NCBI GenBank assembly: GCA_039795165.1
Contig: JBDKER010000026.1
Span: 1-64,000 of the forward strand
DNA: 64,000 bases
Reading direction: 5' to 3'
Source of the DNA: V1-33 sp039795165
Lineage (GTDB): Bacteria; Verrucomicrobiota; Verrucomicrobiia; Verrucomicrobiales; V1-33
Of the stretch, positions 8,263 through 18,093 are shown in pieces. Position numbers and translations under genes: made by a program. Every line of letters starts with the position of its first letter. The stretch's first letter is position 1. The notes under the pieces are model-generated. The model was not told where the DNA came from and did no database searches. It was given only the letters and a program-made list of their open reading frames with translations.

Positions 8263-10578
8263 ATGACCCTCCGACCGCTGGCCCTGATCGCAGCCCTCGC
8301 AGCCTCCCCTGCCGCTGCCCAGCTCCCCAAACTAGAAGCCATCAAGGACAAACTCGATGTCCTCGGCGACATGCGGATCGATTCCAGCAACTTCAATTTC
8401 ACCCCGGACGGCAACGTCGTCATCAGCGGACCCGTTCACATCCGCTCGGACGAAATGGAGGTCTTCTGCGAAAAAGCAGAATACATCGCCGCAAAGGAAC
8501 AGATGCGCTTCCTCGACGACGTCGCCATCTACAAGGACGGTCTCATCTACCGCGGCAACCGCGCCACCTACAACACCCAGACGGAACAACTCGACGCCTC
8601 GGAACTCCGCAGCAGCATCGAACCCCTCTTCTTCAGCGCCGGCAGCCTCACCACCCGCACCCGCGAAATCTCCGTCATCGAAGTCGATAACGCCGAATTC
8701 ACTACCGACGACAGCACCGACCCCTCGTTCCATATCGAATCGGAACACGTCTCGATCTACCCCGATGACCGCGTGGTCTTCCGGAAACTCAAGATCTACG
8801 CCGGCGATACCCCCATCTTCTACCTCCCCTACCTCTCCCAACCCCTCCAGGATGAGGTCGGCTACACCTTCGCCCCAGGCTACCGCAGCAACCTCGGATT
8901 CTTCCTCATGAACCAGTACGGGGTCACATGGGGAGACCACAGCATCGCCAAATACAAACTCGACCTCTACGCCTCCCGCGGCGTGGGCGCAGGCATCGAC
9001 ATCAATTCCCGCCGCTACACCAGCCAGGAGGCCTTCGGCAAATTCCGCTTCTACGGGGTCTACGATACCGACCCCGAGCGCAATAATACCTTCTCCCGCG
9101 TCCAGCGCGACTCAGTCGATTCCTCCCGCTACCGCGTCAATCTCCAGCACCGCATCTACCTCCCAGGCCCGGAGGAAAGCGACATCTACCTCGACGTCGA
9201 TGTCAATAAAATCAGCGACGCCTACTTCTACGAAGACTTCTTCCCCACGGAATTCCGCGAAGACCCCAACCCGGATAACCTCGTCAACCTCGTCAAACGC
9301 AGCGACCAGGGCGAATTCAACCTCCTCACCCGCTTCCGCGCCAACGATTTCTACCAGAGCGACACCCGCCTCCCGGAACTGTCACTCGATATGCCCCGCC
9401 AGCCCATCTTCAATACCGGGCTCTTCTACAACGGTACTTCCAGCTTCGGCATCCTCGAGGAAAAACTGGGCGACTTCGACCGCCGCCAACTCGAAGACCG
9501 CGTCCAGAACCTCTCCCTCCAGCTGGCCGACCCCGCCCTCGCCACTCTCCTCGACGCCGCCGCCGCCACCAATACCCTCGCAGAACTCCGCGGCAGCCTC
9601 ATCGAACAAGGCTTCAACCGCTTCCATACCTACCACGAAGCCCTCTACCCAGGCTCCTTCGGCGGCGGCTTCACCCTCACCCCCCGCCTCGGCGTCGGCT
9701 ACACCAACTATTCCTCAGTCTCCGGTCCCTCCCCGGAAAACCTCGACCGCACCATCCTCGCCGCAGGCCTCGAAGGGTCGTTCAAACTCTCCCGCGTCTA
9801 CGACCACATCCAGAAACCCTCCCTCGGCATCAATGGCCTCCGCCACGTCATCCAGCCGTACTTCAATTGGTCATTCGTCAGCGCCGACAGCATCGGCAAC
9901 CGCCTCAAAGGCATCGACCGCCTCGCCCTCTCCACCAGACCACGCCCGCTCGACCTGACCAATTACACAGCCGTCGACGCCCTCCGCGACTGGAACGTCG
10001 TCCGCATCGGAGCCTACAACCGCCTCCAGACAAAACGGAACCGCGGCACCTTCAACTGGCTCCAGACCAATACCTACGTCGACGTCTACGCCGACGACCC
10101 AGAATTCGACCGCACCATCTCCAACCTCTACCAGGAAATCGAGTGGAACCCCGTCCCATGGACCCGCCTCAACATGGCCGCACAAATCCCCACAGGCGAC
10201 GACGCCAGCTTCACGGAAATCAACACAAGGGCCACCTTCATGCCCATCGATTCCCTCGACCTCTCCCTCGGCCACCGCTACCTCCAAGACCATCCCTACT
10301 TCCAGAACAGTAACCTCATCGACCTCGGTGCCTACGCCCGCGTCACGGAAAACTGGGGCTTCAGTGCCTACCAGCGCTACGAAGCAGAAGACAGTACCCT
10401 CGAACTCCAGCAGTACTCGGTCCACCGCGACCTCTCCTCATGGGTCGCCAGCCTCGGCGCCATCATCCGCGACCACCGCGGCCAGGACGAATGGGGCCTC
10501 CTCTTCAGCATGACCCTCAAAGACTTCCCCTCGGTCCGGATCCCGGTCGACTTCGACCCGCAGGGCGGCCGCCGCTGA
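8263..10578 (+). CDS. lptD: LPS assembly outer-membrane protein LptD (OstA)
   Basis: Outer-membrane translocon that inserts lipopolysaccharide into the outer leaflet. The 771-residue protein has a signal peptide ending in ASPAAAQ. Next is an LptA/OstA-like beta-jellyroll (about 35-150; '...VVISGPVHIRSDEMEVFCEKAEY...KEQMRFLDDVAIYKDGLIYRGNRATYN'). Then comes a long C-terminal beta-barrel region rich in alternating aromatic/polar strands ('YLPYLSQPL', 'PGYRSNLGFFLMNQYGVTWG'). Length and domain order fit the family. No LptE gene is adjacent. It stands just upstream of the peptide-importer operon with a 55-base gap. Confidence 0.8.
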   Translation: MTLRPLALIAALAASPAAAQLPKLEAIKDKLDVLGDMRIDSSNFNFTPDGNVVISGPVHIRSDEMEVFCEKAEYIAAKEQMRFLDDVAIYKDGLIYRGNRATYNTQTEQLDASELRSSIEPLFFSAGSLTTRTREISVIEVDNAEFTTDDSTDPSFHIESEHVSIYPDDRVVFRKLKIYAGDTPIFYLPYLSQPLQDEVGYTFAPGYRSNLGFFLMNQYGVTWGDHSIAKYKLDLYASRGVGAGIDINSRRYTSQEAFGKFRFYGVYDTDPERNNTFSRVQRDSVDSSRYRVNLQHRIYLPGPEESDIYLDVDVNKISDAYFYEDFFPTEFREDPNPDNLVNLVKRSDQGEFNLLTRFRANDFYQSDTRLPELSLDMPRQPIFNTGLFYNGTSSFGILEEKLGDFDRRQLEDRVQNLSLQLADPALATLLDAAAATNTLAELRGSLIEQGFNRFHTYHEALYPGSFGGGFTLTPRLGVGYTNYSSVSGPSPENLDRTILAAGLEGSFKLSRVYDHIQKPSLGINGLRHVIQPYFNWSFVSADSIGNRLKGIDRLALSTRPRPLDLTNYTAVDALRDWNVVRIGAYNRLQTKRNRGTFNWLQTNTYVDVYADDPEFDRTISNLYQEIEWNPVPWTRLNMAAQIPTGDDASFTEINTRATFMPIDSLDLSLGHRYLQDHPYFQNSNLIDLGAYARVTENWGFSAYQRYEAEDSTLELQQYSVHRDLSSWVASLGAIIRDHRGQDEWGLLFSMTLKDFPSVRIPVDFDPQGGRR

Positions 10579-10633
10579 CCCATCCCCAGCGCGGCCCGAG
10601 TTCGCCCCCTCCTGCCGCCGCCGCCTCCGACCC

Positions 10634-11887
10634 ATGGGTGCCTACTTCCTCAGACGCCTCCTGCTGATCCCGCCGACCCTCATCGGCGTGACCATGCTCG
10701 TCTTCCTCATCACCCGCTTTGTTCCCGGCGGCCCCATGGAACGCATGATCGCAGAAATGCGCAAAGGCGGCGAAGGCGGCAGCCGCGGCGGAGCGGCCCA
10801 GAATCAGGCCCTCTCGGAAGAACAACTCGACCAACTCAAGGTCCGCTTCCGCATGGACCAGCACCCAGTCGCCGGCTACTTCTCATGGCTCGGCGTCTGG
10901 CCCTACGCCGACCTCCGCCGCAGAATCGAATTCGGCCCGGACGAAACAGAGCAAACCATCCGCGCCCCCGGAACCCGCGAACCACTCCGCATCAGAAAAA
11001 CCCCGGACGGTTCATTCGCCCTCACCAAACCAGACGGTTCCTCCGCCGCGCCATGGCAATGGCGGACTCTCCCCGCCAGGGAAGGCCCCCAGACCATCAC
11101 CCGCATCGAGGTCTTCCGGAAACGCTTCTCCGGCCTCCTCACCGGCAATCTCGGCGAATCGTTCCGCTTCAATGAACCAGTCACCGACGTCATCGCCCAG
11201 CGCCTCCCGGTCTCCCTCTACTACGGCCTCGTCACCCTCTTCCTGACCTACCTCATCAGCATCCCCCTCGGCCTCTTCAAAGCCCTCAAACACCGTACCC
11301 TCCCGGACAACCTCTCGTCCATCCTCATCTTCGCAGGCTTCGCCATCCCCGGCTACGCCCTCGGCAGCATCCTCGTCACCTTCGCCGCCGCACGCTTCGG
11401 CTGGTTCCCCACCGGAGGCTTCACCAGCTTCGACTTCATGGAAAAATCCCTCGGCGGGAAAATCGTCGACATCCTCCACCACTCCGCCCTCCCCCTCGTC
11501 TGCTACCTCATCGGCGCCTTCGCCTTCACCACCATGCTGACCAAAAATCAGCTCATGGACAACCTCGCCGCCGATTACGTCCGCACCGCCGTCGCCAAGG
11601 GCGTCCCCTACCGCCGCGCCGTCATCCACCACGCCTTCCGCAACGCCAGCATCCCCGTCGTCAGCAACCTCGGACGATCCCTCTCCGCCTTCGTCGGCGG
11701 ATCCTTCGTCATCGAACGCATCTTCGACATCAATGGCATCGGCCTCCTCGGCTTCGAATCCATCCTCGACCGCGATTACCCAGTCGTGATGGGCATCGTC
11801 GTCATCTCCTCCCTCCTCGTCATGCTCGGCAATATCCTCGGCGATTTCCTCGTCGCCCTCGTCGACCCGCGCATCCGCTTCGACTGA
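10634..11887 (+). CDS. Peptide ABC transporter permease, YejB/OppB type
   Basis: Inner-membrane permease of a binding-protein-dependent importer. It starts MGAYFLRRLLLIPPTLIGVTMLVFLITRFVPGGP, the classic first helix of the DppB/OppB family. An unusually long periplasmic insert (about residues 35-180) precedes the core helices, as in YejB-like proteins. The EAA-type loop appears as 'YVRTAVAKGVPYRRAVIHHAFRNASIPV'. It is the first gene of a four-gene operon (permease, permease, receptor, ATPase), with 3 bases to the next gene. At 417 residues it is longer than ordinary OppB because of the insert. Confidence 0.85.
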   Translation: MGAYFLRRLLLIPPTLIGVTMLVFLITRFVPGGPMERMIAEMRKGGEGGSRGGAAQNQALSEEQLDQLKVRFRMDQHPVAGYFSWLGVWPYADLRRRIEFGPDETEQTIRAPGTREPLRIRKTPDGSFALTKPDGSSAAPWQWRTLPAREGPQTITRIEVFRKRFSGLLTGNLGESFRFNEPVTDVIAQRLPVSLYYGLVTLFLTYLISIPLGLFKALKHRTLPDNLSSILIFAGFAIPGYALGSILVTFAAARFGWFPTGGFTSFDFMEKSLGGKIVDILHHSALPLVCYLIGAFAFTTMLTKNQLMDNLAADYVRTAVAKGVPYRRAVIHHAFRNASIPVVSNLGRSLSAFVGGSFVIERIFDINGIGLLGFESILDRDYPVVMGIVVISSLLVMLGNILGDFLVALVDPRIRFD

Positions 11888-11890
11888 CCC

Positions 11891-12949
11891 ATGCCCCTCA
11901 GCCCCATCACGCAGAAACGCTTCCGCCGCTTCCGCTCCATCCACCGGGGCTGGTGGTCACTCGTCATCCTCACCCTCATCATCGCAGCCTCCCTCGCCGC
12001 CGAACTCTGGATCAGTAACCGCGCCCTCTACGTCTCCCATCAGGGCAAATCCCACTTCCCTTCCTACGGAGCCATCATCCCAGGCTCCACCTTCGGCGAA
12101 CCCTACGCCTACGAAACCAATTACCGCGACCTCCGCGATTCCTTCGCACGATCCGGAAACGGCACCGTCATCCTCCCCCTCATCCCATGGTCGCCCGGCG
12201 AAAGCGACTTCCGCGAGGGCATCACCCACCCCTCCCCACCCGACTGGTCCCGCCGCCACCTCCTCGGAACCGACCCCACCGGACGCGATGTCTTCGCCCG
12301 CATGGTCTACGGCTTCCGCAATGTCATCATCTTCTCCATCGCCTACACCGCCCTCACCTTCCTCGTCGGTATCCTCATCGGCTGCACCATGGGCTACTTC
12401 GGCGGAAAAACCGACCTCATCGGCCTCCGCCTCATCGAGATCTGGGAAACCATCCCGTTCCTCTACATGGTGATGATCTCCATTTCGCTCATCCCCGCAG
12501 AAACCGGCACCGCATGGCGCATCGCCTGCCTCCTCATCATCATGGTCCTCTTCGACTTCACCTCGAAGGCCATGCAGATGCGCGCCGTCACCCTCCGCGA
12601 GAAGTCACGCGACTACGTGGCCGCCGCCCGACTCATCGGAGCCAGTACCCCGCGCATGATCTTCTCCCACATCCTCCCAAACACCATCTCCGTCCTCGTC
12701 ACCTACCTCCCCTTCTCCATCGCCGCCGGCATCTCATCCCTCACCGTCCTCGACTTCCTAAACTTCGGACTCCCCAAACCCACCCCCAGCTGGGGCGAAC
12801 TCCTCGAGATCGGCCTCGATCACAAGGAATCATGGTGGATCGTCACCTCGGCCTTCGGAGCCCTCGTCGGCGTTCTCCTCCTCGTCACGTTCATCGGTGA
12901 AGCCGTCCGCGAAGCCTTCGACCCGCGACGCCACACGGTCTACCGCTGA
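11891..12949 (+). CDS. Peptide ABC transporter permease, YejE/OppC type
   Basis: Second permease subunit, 352 residues. It has an N-terminal helix (WWSLVILTLIIAASLAAELW), a periplasmic region, and the family motif 'HLLGTDPTGRDVFARMVYGFR' at the start of the transmembrane core. The EAA loop region is 'YVAAARLIGASTPRMIFSHILPN', and near the end there is 'LNFGLPKPTPSWGELLEIG'. The wording of these motifs is closer to YejE than to DppC. It sits 3 bases after its partner and 39 bases before the receptor gene. Confidence 0.85.
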   Translation: MPLSPITQKRFRRFRSIHRGWWSLVILTLIIAASLAAELWISNRALYVSHQGKSHFPSYGAIIPGSTFGEPYAYETNYRDLRDSFARSGNGTVILPLIPWSPGESDFREGITHPSPPDWSRRHLLGTDPTGRDVFARMVYGFRNVIIFSIAYTALTFLVGILIGCTMGYFGGKTDLIGLRLIEIWETIPFLYMVMISISLIPAETGTAWRIACLLIIMVLFDFTSKAMQMRAVTLREKSRDYVAAARLIGASTPRMIFSHILPNTISVLVTYLPFSIAAGISSLTVLDFLNFGLPKPTPSWGELLEIGLDHKESWWIVTSAFGALVGVLLLVTFIGEAVREAFDPRRHTVYR

Positions 12950-12988
12950 TCCCCCCACGCCCACGCCACCACCACCCGCACCGACGCC

Positions 12989-14962
12989 ATGCCCCCAGTT
13001 CCCCACGGCTCCCATGGCCTCTCCCGCCGCAGTGCCCTCCGCACCGGAGCCGCCACCGCCGCAGCCCTCCTCTCGGGCTGCTCCCGCCCGCAGCGCACCA
13101 TCGACTACCCAAAGCAACGGATCCCCCTCCCCGCGGAAGCCATGGCCATGTTCCAGCGCTACCCGGAGTTCTTCCGCTTCTCTTCCCCGGACCAAATCCC
13201 CTCGGACCTCGTCTGGAACGACGGAACCGATGTCCCGGAACTGGGCGACCCCAAAGCCACCAAGGGCGGGACCTACTTCTACTTCATCCCGGACTTCCCC
13301 CGCACTCTCCGCTTCCTCGGACCAGACGCCTCCGGCGCCTTCCGCAGCTACATCCTCGACAGCAACGCCCTCGCCCTCGCCGCCCAGCACCCCGATACCT
13401 TCCAGTGGTTCCCCCAGCTCGCCACCCACTGGGCCTTCGCCCCGGATGGCCGCACGGTCTACTTCCGCCTCGACCCCGCCGCCCGCTTCAGCGACGGCGT
13501 CCCCGTCCGCGCCGACGACTACTTCTTCTGCTTCTACTTCATGCGGTGCGACTACACCGCAGACCTCTGGTACCAGGATTTCTACACCAATAAATTCTCG
13601 TCCATCACCCGCTTCGACGACCTCACCATCGCCATCACCCTCCCGGAAAAGAAACCAGACCTCCTCTACCGCGCCGTCTCGGTCCGCCCAGTCCCCGTCC
13701 ACTTCTACCACGACCTCGCCGACGATTGGGTTTCCCATTACCAGTGGCAGTTCGAACCCACCACCGGTGCCTACGAAGTCCGACCCGAAAACGTCGACAA
13801 GGGACGCTCCATCACCCTCACCAAAGTACCCAACTGGTGGGCCGCCAGCCGCCCCCACCACCGCTACCGCTACAACGTCGACCGCATCTCGATCCGCGTC
13901 ATCCGCGACCAAGGCAAGGCCTTCGAACTCTTCCGCAAAGGCGAAATCGACGTCTTCTCCATGCGCCTCGCCGACTACTGGTACCGCAAACTCCCGGATG
14001 CCGACGAACGCGTCGCCTCCGGCTGCATCCAAAAGGCCACCTTCTTCAACGAAATCCCCCGGCCCTCATGGGCGGTCCTCATCAACCGCTCCCGCCCCCT
14101 CCTCGACAACAAGGACATCCGCCAGGGTATCCAGTTCGCTCTCAACTGGGACCTCGCCCTCCGCGAAATGTTCCGCGGCGACGCCGAACGAATGCAAACT
14201 CCCTGCGATGGCTATTCCCAAGTCCAGTTCCCCGGCATCTCCGCCCGCCCATTCAGCACAAAGGAAGCCGAAGCCTGCTTCGCCCGCGCCGGCTTCACTT
14301 CCCGCGGCAACGACGGCGTCCTCGTCAACAGCAGCGGTCAACGCCTCTCATTCACCCTCACCACCGGCTACAAACCCTACACCGACCTCTTCGTCATCCT
14401 CAAAAACGAAGCCCTCAAAGCCGGCCTCGGCCTCAATCTCGAAATCATCGAAATGACGGCCGCATGGAAGAAAATGGACGAAAAGAAACACGAACTTGCC
14501 TTCGGAGCCAAGAACATCTCGGTCGAAATGTACCCGCGCTTCTGGGAAACCTTCCACGGTGACAATGCCTACAAGGAAGACGGTTCCATCAAAACCGACA
14601 CCAATAACGAAACCCAGACCAGCATCCCGGAACTCGATAAGCTCATCTCCGCCTACGACAAGGCGGAAACCATGGAGGAAATCGTCCGCCTCGCCCGCGA
14701 AATCGTCGCCATCCTCCACGACGACGCCGCGTTCATCCCAGCCTTCGTCCAGCCATACTACCGCGTCGCCCACTGGCGCTGGCTCCGCTGGCCCGCAGGA
14801 TTCAATGTGCGCTCCAGTCGCGACTGGGAGGAATTCCACCTCTTCTGGGTCGATACCGCCATGAAGGAGGAAACCCGCCGCGCCCTCGCCAGCGGTTCCC
14901 CCGCCTTCCCACCCTCGGTCCGCTCGTTCGAACAGTTCCGCCGCCCCACGGCCACCCCATGA
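12989..14962 (+). CDS. Family 5 solute-binding receptor (YejA-like), Tat-type lipoprotein
   Basis: Receptor that delivers oligopeptide-type substrates to the permeases. The N-terminus combines a twin-arginine motif (SRRSALRTG) with a lipobox (LLSGC), so it is probably a Tat-exported lipoprotein of about 657 residues. The motif 'LGDPKATKGG' matches the 'PKGG' signature of YejA/microcin-C type receptors. Family 5 landmarks such as 'DGRTVYFRLDPAARFSDGVPVRADDY' follow. Its last codons overlap the ATPase gene by four bases (ATGA). The natural substrate cannot be read from sequence; members import di/oligopeptides and peptide antibiotics. Confidence 0.85.
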   Translation: MPPVPHGSHGLSRRSALRTGAATAAALLSGCSRPQRTIDYPKQRIPLPAEAMAMFQRYPEFFRFSSPDQIPSDLVWNDGTDVPELGDPKATKGGTYFYFIPDFPRTLRFLGPDASGAFRSYILDSNALALAAQHPDTFQWFPQLATHWAFAPDGRTVYFRLDPAARFSDGVPVRADDYFFCFYFMRCDYTADLWYQDFYTNKFSSITRFDDLTIAITLPEKKPDLLYRAVSVRPVPVHFYHDLADDWVSHYQWQFEPTTGAYEVRPENVDKGRSITLTKVPNWWAASRPHHRYRYNVDRISIRVIRDQGKAFELFRKGEIDVFSMRLADYWYRKLPDADERVASGCIQKATFFNEIPRPSWAVLINRSRPLLDNKDIRQGIQFALNWDLALREMFRGDAERMQTPCDGYSQVQFPGISARPFSTKEAEACFARAGFTSRGNDGVLVNSSGQRLSFTLTTGYKPYTDLFVILKNEALKAGLGLNLEIIEMTAAWKKMDEKKHELAFGAKNISVEMYPRFWETFHGDNAYKEDGSIKTDTNNETQTSIPELDKLISAYDKAETMEEIVRLAREIVAILHDDAAFIPAFVQPYYRVAHWRWLRWPAGFNVRSSRDWEEFHLFWVDTAMKEETRRALASGSPAFPPSVRSFEQFRRPTATP

Positions 14963-15948
14963 ACCGCGACCCCCTGCTCTCCATCCAGAATCTCTCGGCA
15001 GGCTTCCACACGGACGATGGCTTCGTCACCGCCGTCGATGACATCTCCTTCGACGTCCCACGCGGCCGCATCACCGGCCTCGTCGGCGAATCAGGCTGCG
15101 GCAAAAGCGTGACGGCCATGTCCATCATGCGCCTCCTCCCTCACCCCTCAGGCGTCATCACCGGCGGTTCCATCCTCCTCGAAAACGAAAACCTCGCCAC
15201 CGCCCCGGAAGAACGGCTCTGGTCTCTCCGCGGCCGCCGCATGGGCATGATCTTCCAGGAACCCATGACGGCCCTCAACCCAGTCCAGACCATCGGCCGC
15301 CAACTCAGCGAGGTCTTCCTCCTCCACGAGAAATGCCGGCCCAGCGAGGCGCGCGACCGCTCCATCGAGGTCCTCCGCCGCGTCCGCATCCCCTCCCCCG
15401 AAATCCGCTACTCGGAATACCCCCACCAGCTCAGCGGCGGCATGCGCCAGCGCGTCGTCATCGCCCTCGCCCTCGCCCTCAAACCCGCCCTGCTCATCGC
15501 AGACGAACCCACCACCGCCCTCGACGTCACCGTCCAGGCCCAGATCCTCGACCTCATCCGCGAAATCCAGGCGGAAAGTGGCATGGCCGTTCTCCTCATC
15601 ACCCACGACCTCGGCGTCATCGCCGAAATGTGCCACGAAGTCGTGGTCATGTACGGCGGCCGCATCGCAGAACGCGCCCCCGCCACCACCCTCTTCGCTC
15701 ACCCACGCCACGCCTACACCAAAGGCCTCCTCGCCAGCATCCCGCGACTCGACAGCATCCCAGGCTCACGGCTCCCCACCATCGAAGGATCCGTTCCACC
15801 ACTCGCCCTCATGCCCAAAGGCTGCCGCTTCTGCGCCCGCAATACCTCGGCCCCAGATGCCCCACTCTCGGAAATTCGGCCCGATTACAAACTGGTCGCC
15901 CCAGACCACTGGCTCGAAACCTGCCGACGCTGCGCCCCGGATCTCTGA
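14959..15948 (+). CDS. Oligopeptide ABC transporter ATPase, OppD/DppD type
   Basis: A 329-residue ATPase with Walker A GESGCGKSV, signature LSGGMRQRV, Walker B ALLIADEPTTALD and switch ITHDLGVIAEM. The C-terminal OppD/DppD extension ends with the cysteine cluster 'GCRFCARN...C..C'. In the Yej system of enterobacteria the ATPase is a fused double domain (YejF), whereas here only one ATPase domain is encoded. No OppF partner follows, since a convergent gene begins at 16004. Either it works as a homodimer or its partner is elsewhere. Confidence 0.88.
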   Translation: MNRDPLLSIQNLSAGFHTDDGFVTAVDDISFDVPRGRITGLVGESGCGKSVTAMSIMRLLPHPSGVITGGSILLENENLATAPEERLWSLRGRRMGMIFQEPMTALNPVQTIGRQLSEVFLLHEKCRPSEARDRSIEVLRRVRIPSPEIRYSEYPHQLSGGMRQRVVIALALALKPALLIADEPTTALDVTVQAQILDLIREIQAESGMAVLLITHDLGVIAEMCHEVVVMYGGRIAERAPATTLFAHPRHAYTKGLLASIPRLDSIPGSRLPTIEGSVPPLALMPKGCRFCARNTSAPDAPLSEIRPDYKLVAPDHWLETCRRCAPDL

Positions 15949-16003
15949 AATTCCTCCGGAAGTCCGACTCGCCGCCTCCACCACAGGTGCCCGCCCAGCC
16001 TGC

Positions 16004-16948
16004 TCAGCCGCCCGTCAGCGAAAACCGTCCCTGACGCTCGCTCACCTTCACCCCATGGCGCAGCTCGCGGCTCACAAACTGCCCGCACCATGGCCCCGTG
16101 AAGGTCCACGTGATTTCCTCGCTCTCCCCACCAGACCGCCGCATCACCACCGATGACACCCCCGGCGAAACAACCCGGTACGTCCAGTTCGACACCTCCC
16201 CACCCTCAATCGCCAATCCCTTCCCATCCAGAAAAATCAGCCGCGCCCGGCCCGCTCCAGCCATCACCGCCGACAGCCCACCAACCGAAACCGGTGCCTG
16301 CACCGAAGTCTCCTCACCCGCATCACCAAACGTACCCGCCGCCGCCCCCGCAAACCGTCCCGCCGCATCATACCGCTCCACCACCACCCGACCACACGCA
16401 GGCCCCGCATACGTCATCCGCAGCACATCCTTTCCCCCACCAGGCCACTGCAGCGTCGCCACCCCACAGTCCTCCCCAGTCCGCACCCAGCCGAGTGTAC
16501 CCCGACTCTCACCCTGACCCGTCACGAAATCCACGATGCCATCAGCCCAACCCTCCAGCACACCACTCAAGGCCCGGCTGTTGATCCGTAACCTCGCACC
16601 CACCAGTGAGTCGGGCGCAGGCCCGGCACCAGGCTTACGGTTCTCCCTCACACGGAAAATCCCCCGTTCTCCAGCCACTGGCACCGTCCACCACAACTCG
16701 CCACCAGCCGAAAATTGTCGCACCCCAAGCACGCTCCACCCACAGGCCTCCCCATGCGACTCCAGCGCATAGGCCCATCCTCCGCTACCCTCCACCCCCA
16801 ACCGCAGCACCGGTTCGACTTCCAGTTCCACCACGTCCTGCGCCCCCACCACCGCAGCCAACGTCAGCAACACCAAACGACACACCACCCCACGGCCATC
16901 AGCCCGGCCCTTCAACAGAACCTTTCCTGTACCCGCTGCCGTCCTCAT
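16004..16948 (-). CDS. Secreted protein of unknown function
   Basis: A 314-residue protein with a hydrophobic N-terminal stretch (VVCRLVLLTLAAVVGAQ) that looks like a signal peptide; the true start may be later than the ATG at 16948. The mature part is rich in Gly, Val and Trp. It has two loosely similar segments, 'FVTGQGESRGTLGWVRTGEDCG' and 'YRVVSPGVSSVVMRRSGGESEE', suggesting beta-rich repeats. I recognise no family. It is convergent with the peptide-importer operon and divergent from cysK. Coding support comes from length, signal peptide and codon bias matching the backbone on this strand. Confidence 0.6.
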   Translation of the reverse strand: MRTAAGTGKVLLKGRADGRGVVCRLVLLTLAAVVGAQDVVELEVEPVLRLGVEGSGGWAYALESHGEACGWSVLGVRQFSAGGELWWTVPVAGERGIFRVRENRKPGAGPAPDSLVGARLRINSRALSGVLEGWADGIVDFVTGQGESRGTLGWVRTGEDCGVATLQWPGGGKDVLRMTYAGPACGRVVVERYDAAGRFAGAAAGTFGDAGEETSVQAPVSVGGLSAVMAGAGRARLIFLDGKGLAIEGGEVSNWTYRVVSPGVSSVVMRRSGGESEEITWTFTGPWCGQFVSRELRHGVKVSERQGRFSLTGG

Positions 16949-17090
16949 TCCTCCATATAAGCAAATTCCCCTAAAGGACGCAATCCCCGAGTTTCCCTAT
17001 CGTCCAACCCATGGCCATCCGCCGGAAAACTCTTGCGCTCCCCCTCCTCTGCCCTACTTCTCTCCCCTCACGACCAAAGTCTCTCCTCCC

Positions 17091-18056
17091 ATGGGCCGCA
17101 TCTACCAGAATATCGTCGAAACCGTCGGCCGCACCCCGCTCGTGCGCCTCAACCGGGTCTCCGCAGGCTGCCACGCCACCGTGGCCCTCAAATGCGAATT
17201 CTTCAATCCACTCGGCTCGGTCAAGGACCGCATCGGCATGGCCATGATCGAAGACGCAGAACAGAAGGGCCTCCTCACAAGGGATACCGTCATCGTGGAA
17301 CCCACCAGCGGCAACACCGGCATCGCCCTCGCCTTCGTCGCCGCCGCCAAAGGCTACCGGCTCATCCTCACCATGCCGGAAACCATGTCCCTCGAACGCC
17401 GCACCCTCCTCGCCATGCTCGGTGCCGAACTCGTCCTCACCCCCGGCCCCAAAGGCATGAAGGGAGCCATCGAAAAAGCAGAGGAGATTCTCGCCGCCAC
17501 CCCCGGCGCATGGATGCCCCAGCAGTTCAATAACCCAGCCAACCCAGCCATCCACGAGAAAACCACCGCCGAGGAAATCTGGGACGATACCAACGGCTCC
17601 GTCGATATCCTCGTCGCCGCCGTCGGCACCGGCGGCACCCTCACCGGCGTCTCCCGCGTCCTCCAAAGCCGCAAACCTTCCTTCACCGCCGTCGCCGTTG
17701 AACCCGACGCCAGCCCCGTCATCTCCCAGACCCTCGCCGGCGAACCCGTCGTCCCCGCCCCTCACAAAATCCAGGGCACCGGCGCCGGCTTCGTACCCGG
17801 CAACCTCGACCTCCCCCTCGTCTCGGAAGTCATCCGCATCACCAACGACGAGGCCTTCGCCATGGCCCGCCGCCTCGCCACCGAAGAAGGTATCCTCGGC
17901 GGCATCAGCACCGGTGCCAATGTCGCCGCCGCCCTCAAAGTCGCCGCACGCCCGGAAAACAAAGGAAAACTCATCGTCACCATCGGTTGCTCCACCGGCG
18001 AACGCTACCTCTCCACCCCACTCGCAGACGAAGCCCGCGCCAAAGTCGGTGCCTGA
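17091..18056 (+). CDS. cysK: Cysteine synthase A (O-acetylserine sulfhydrylase)
   Basis: PLP enzyme that makes L-cysteine from O-acetylserine and sulfide in the cytoplasm. The 321-residue protein has the Schiff-base lysine K45 in GSVKDR, the substrate loop PTSGNTGIALAF and the phosphate-binding 'GTGGTLTGVSR'. Near the end, 'EGILGGISTGAN' is typical of fold-type II sulfhydrylases. It begins MGRIYQNIVETVGRTPLVRLNR, close to the canonical start. The next gene follows 37 bases later on the same strand, so co-transcription is possible though no functional link is evident. Confidence 0.93.
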   Translation: MGRIYQNIVETVGRTPLVRLNRVSAGCHATVALKCEFFNPLGSVKDRIGMAMIEDAEQKGLLTRDTVIVEPTSGNTGIALAFVAAAKGYRLILTMPETMSLERRTLLAMLGAELVLTPGPKGMKGAIEKAEEILAATPGAWMPQQFNNPANPAIHEKTTAEEIWDDTNGSVDILVAAVGTGGTLTGVSRVLQSRKPSFTAVAVEPDASPVISQTLAGEPVVPAPHKIQGTGAGFVPGNLDLPLVSEVIRITNDEAFAMARRLATEEGILGGISTGANVAAALKVAARPENKGKLIVTIGCSTGERYLSTPLADEARAKVGA

Positions 18057-18093
18057 GCCCCACGCCCCCCCCACCCCTTTCCCCCAAGCCACC

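Noticed and set aside
12830..14032. A 400-codon antisense frame over the peptide receptor gene, and similar long antisense frames over other backbone genes.
   Set aside because: Acidic, low-complexity translation with no motif; the plus-strand genes are clearly real.
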